Assembly (NCBI GenBank): GCA_003695505.1
Contig: RFIY01000097.1
Location: forward strand, 1-7,466
Source of the DNA: J088 sp003695505 [NCBI: Candidatus Dadabacteria bacterium]
GTDB lineage: Bacteria > J088
Length of the DNA stretch: 7,466 nucleotides
Direction: 5' to 3'
Shown: positions 5,578 through 7,466 of the stretch, one piece after another
How positions within the stretch are numbered: the first letter of the stretch is position 1
How the letters are laid out: each line of letters opens with the position of its first letter
Made by a program: the position numbers and the translations under genes
The notes under the pieces: generated by a model
Database searches by the model: none
Told to the model about the DNA's origin: nothing
Seen by the model: only the letters and a program-made list of their open reading frames with translations

Positions 5578-7367
5578 CGCGCACGACCGCGACCGCAGGT
5601 GCGGCCGGCTTTGTCCAGATTATCGTCGCTGCCGGGCTGCTGGCCATCGCCGCGCTGTTGCTGGCCGTCGTCGTCGATCTGCGCGGGCTGGCCGAGCGCA
5701 TCGAAACGCAGGCGCGTATGGACAACGGGGCGGCCGCCGCCGCGACGGTGCAGGCCTGGGCGCTCGACCTGAACGCGGTGATGAACATCGCCATTCTGTC
5801 CTTGCACGCGACCGAAGCGGGACTGCTGCTCGGCGGAACCGCGCTGAGTATCGGCCAGCTCATGTCGGGCGTCGGTGCGCCCACGGCGCTGTCCACGCTG
5901 GACGCCACGGCCGACCTCGTCCACGAGACGTGGGAGCTGAACAGACAGACGGCCGCCGCGCGTGATCAGATCAACCGCGTCGTCGTGCCGCCGCTGACGA
6001 TTGCCGCGGCGATCGAGGGCTCGCGTCGGGAGACACGCGCGGGATTGCTGTGGCCGATTCTGCCGCGCGGTGAGGCTCCGCGGGAGCAACCGACGACGAC
6101 CCGGGATTGCATCGAGCAGATTCTGAATCCGGAAGACCGGGCGGATCGATTCCAGAAGGCGGCGGGCATGACGACGGCCGGCTCGGATCTGCAGGTGGAC
6201 GAGCCGTCTCCCGGAGTCGGACTCGCCGCGTTGATCTTTGACCTTGCGACCGGTCGGCGTGACCGCCGTGGCGCCGGCGTCCAGGATCGGGATCCGGAGC
6301 TGCTGCGTCGGCAAATCGATCTCGACGAAGCAGTCGATGCGTGGCGCACGGCGCTCGGCGAGCCGCCGTGGTGGCCGCATCTGGCGCGCGAGCAAATCAG
6401 GGATATCCCCGAGCCGGAACCCGATTTTGTTCCGGCGGTCGACGCGCAATGTGCGCTGTTGCGCAGCGGTGCCGACGCGGAGGCGTGGCGTTCCGGACTG
6501 TCGCGGGTTCGTCGCGCGCTGCGTCCGCTCGACGCGCCGTTGATGGATGGCGGCGAACATCTGTCGCAACGCCTGGCCGCAATGTTTCTTCCGACGCTGC
6601 GGCGCGGCGACCGGGCACCGTCGCTGCGGCAGGCGTGGGCCGGTTTGCAGGAACGATTGCCGGCAACCGGCGCCACGCCCTTTCACGAGGTGGAGCAGCA
6701 GATCAAAGGACATTTCGAGGACGCGGCAGGCAGAGAACGTCTGGCCGAGATCGACGCCGACTTGCGCGTCGTCCTCGCGACGGACTGGATCGACGATGCA
6801 CGCGCCGCCTGGTTGCGCACGTCGGCCGGTGCGCGCGACGAACTCGCCAACATGTTCTGTGACGAGCTCACAAGCTGGAAGGGCGCGGTGCTCGAATTGC
6901 CGGTCCGCGCCGAGCAGCTCGTGCAGGAAACGCTCGACCTTGCCGTTCGAGGCGCGATGCGCACCGTCCAGGCGCACGTGGATGCCCTGCAGCAGGCAGG
7001 GATGGCCGCGGATAGCGGTCGCAAGGATGCGCCCGCCGGCGCATCCTTGTTCGAGCGCATTGTCGCGCGCGCATTCTGTCGTGTCGACACGACGCTCCTG
7101 TCCCGCTTCGACGATGTCCCGATGCCGACACGGCTGCGCGACGACTTTGCCACGAGCCAGATCGATGCCGTCTGGTTGCCCGCGAAGGTTGGGGCGGGGG
7201 CGGTTGCGCAGGCGCAGCCGTGGTCGCGCGACGATACGACCCTGCCGGGTGAAACGATTCTCTGGCCCGGCTTTGCGCCACGCTGGATGCCCGTCGATGT
7301 GCATCGACGTGTGTCCTTCCTGCCTTCCCGATTACAGGAGCTGGCGGATGCGTTGTTGCAGCACTGA
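5565..7367 (+). CDS. TadG-like Tad pilus-associated membrane protein with uncharacterised periplasmic region
   Basis: The ATG at 5565 starts a 600-residue protein overlapping the TadE-like gene by 13 bases. The same frame is open back to 4941, but that part lies over the TadE-like gene and is a shadow. A basic N-terminus leads into one membrane helix (about 16-38, ending in 'LLLAVVVDLRG') followed by 'ERIETQARMDNGAAAAATVQAWALDLNAVMNIAIL'. This resembles the N-terminal region of TadG-like Flp pilus assembly proteins (PF13400 type). Unlike the two neighbouring TadE-like proteins it has no glutamate at +5 after the glycine, so it is probably an uncleaved anchor. The rest appears largely helical, with many charged residues, four cysteines (182, 296, 432, 505) and no DxSxS metal-binding motif of the von Willebrand A domain found in many TadG proteins. 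I recognise no domain in it. Its place between two TadE-like genes supports a pilus role. Confidence 0.8.
   Translation: MRRLTRTTATAGAAGFVQIIVAAGLLAIAALLLAVVVDLRGLAERIETQARMDNGAAAAATVQAWALDLNAVMNIAILSLHATEAGLLLGGTALSIGQLMSGVGAPTALSTLDATADLVHETWELNRQTAAARDQINRVVVPPLTIAAAIEGSRRETRAGLLWPILPRGEAPREQPTTTRDCIEQILNPEDRADRFQKAAGMTTAGSDLQVDEPSPGVGLAALIFDLATGRRDRRGAGVQDRDPELLRRQIDLDEAVDAWRTALGEPPWWPHLAREQIRDIPEPEPDFVPAVDAQCALLRSGADAEAWRSGLSRVRRALRPLDAPLMDGGEHLSQRLAAMFLPTLRRGDRAPSLRQAWAGLQERLPATGATPFHEVEQQIKGHFEDAAGRERLAEIDADLRVVLATDWIDDARAAWLRTSAGARDELANMFCDELTSWKGAVLELPVRAEQLVQETLDLAVRGAMRTVQAHVDALQQAGMAADSGRKDAPAGASLFERIVARAFCRVDTTLLSRFDDVPMPTRLRDDFATSQIDAVWLPAKVGAGAVAQAQPWSRDDTTLPGETILWPGFAPRWMPVDVHRRVSFLPSRLQELADALLQH
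7022..7049. repeat. Perfect 12-bp hairpin inside the TadG-like gene
   Basis: The arms CAAGGATGCGCC (7022-7033) and GGCGCATCCTTG (7038-7049) are perfect complements around a 4-base loop, CGCC. A G-T wobble adds a thirteenth pair. Only a broken T tract follows (TTGTTCG), so termination would be weak. The dyad encodes KDAPAGASL of the host protein and is the longest perfect inverted repeat I found in the window. Confidence 0.75.
7078..7093. repeat. 16-bp perfect palindrome inside the TadG-like gene
   Basis: GTCGTGTCGACACGAC reads identically on both strands and lies 28 bases after the 12-bp hairpin. A further 8-bp dyad (CGTCGATG/CATCGACG) is at 7292-7309. Each could arise by chance in GC-rich coding sequence; their clustering near the 3' end is noted. 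Confidence 0.5.
7336..7340 (+). promoter_or_regulatory. Ribosome binding site of the second TadE-like gene
   Basis: AGGAG lies 7 bases before the ATG at 7348, inside the 3' end of the TadG-like gene. It is the canonical Shine-Dalgarno that fixes this start. Confidence 0.75.
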
Positions 7368-7466
7368 TACCCGTCAATGTCGGTCCGCGCGTGGTCTCGT
7401 CTATGTCGAGGCGCTCGTCGTGTTGCCCGTGCTGGTCATTCTTCTGTCCGGCATCATCCGGCTGGC
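7348..7466 (+). CDS. Second TadE/TadF-like pseudopilin (3' end outside window)
   Basis: The first 39 codons are present. The N-terminus MRCCSTDTRQCRSARG is followed by LVYVEALVVLPVLVILLSG, giving a glycine at 16, Glu at +5 (residue 21) and a hydrophobic helix with the 'EALVVLPVL' motif of TadE/TadF-type pseudopilins. The start overlaps the TadG-like gene by 20 bases in a different frame and has a good AGGAG site. The leader is unusual in holding three cysteines (3, 4 and 11), which would be removed on cleavage. It is probably the second processed minor subunit of the same Tad pilus. Nothing can be said about the missing C-terminal part. Confidence 0.8.
   Translation, partial: MRCCSTDTRQCRSARGLVYVEALVVLPVLVILLSGIIRL

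Noticed and set aside
5127-7304. A 725-codon open frame on the minus strand opposite the TadE-like and TadG-like genes
   Set aside because: The product is rich in Arg, Gln, Gly and Pro with no domain pattern, and the opposite strand holds a well-ordered Tad gene series. It is a GC-content shadow.
1-7466. CRISPR array, tRNA/rRNA genes, insertion sequence or attachment sites
   Set aside because: No regularly spaced direct repeats, cloverleaf-like segments, rRNA stretches, transposase-like products or terminal inverted repeats with target duplications were seen. The only tandem repetition is the protein-level RCC1 series.

Overview
The window reads as a GC-rich Gram-negative bacterial chromosome, most likely from the Pseudomonadota (or a myxobacterium-like lineage). 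The reasons are codons strongly biased to G/C in the third position, a lipoprotein-type signal sequence, a Tad (Flp) pilus gene cluster and a large secreted RCC1-repeat protein. No RNA gene, insertion sequence, prophage or CRISPR array is visible. The lineage cannot be fixed more finely from the sequence alone.

Layout. (1) Positions 2-3382, + strand: the 3' part of a very long gene for a modular extracytoplasmic protein with an IPT/TIG domain, two Ig-like modules and 14 RCC1 repeats, each carrying a pair of cysteines. Its N-terminus, and presumably its signal peptide, lies before the window. (2) Positions 3383-3465: a short gap with two small inverted repeats and a perfect TATAAT placed so that transcription would begin at or next to the next start codon. 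(3) Positions 3466-3915, +: a short MgtC/SapB-family inner-membrane protein. (4) Positions 3917-4285, - strand: a small putative lipoprotein, convergent with the MgtC-family gene and separated from it by one base. (5) Positions 4286-4553: a divergent intergenic region, with an AT-rich promoter-like patch, four successive small dyads and two near-identical purine-rich ribosome binding sites facing outward. (6) Positions 4554-7466, +: the start of a Tad pilus operon. It encodes an Flp-type pilin, a TadE-like pseudopilin, a 600-residue TadG-like membrane protein, and the first 39 codons of a second TadE-like pseudopilin cut by the window end.

How the genes work together. The four genes from 4554 onward are tightly packed (4-base gap, then 13-base and 20-base overlaps) and are almost certainly co-transcribed and translationally coupled. 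The pilin and both TadE-like proteins carry a G|xxxxE prepilin-peptidase signature, whereas the TadG-like protein has an N-terminal membrane anchor without that glutamate. This suggests one major subunit, two processed minor subunits and one anchored accessory protein. The TadG-like protein has a long periplasmic part with no domain I recognise and no von Willebrand A metal-binding motif. The upstream RCC1 protein, the MgtC-family protein and the lipoprotein are separate transcription units whose link to the pilus is not shown by the sequence.

The least ordinary features are the 14 cysteine-paired RCC1 repeats (enough for two seven-bladed propellers), the uncharacterised body of the TadG-like protein, a perfect 12-bp hairpin inside that gene, and the dyad-rich leader in front of the pilin gene.
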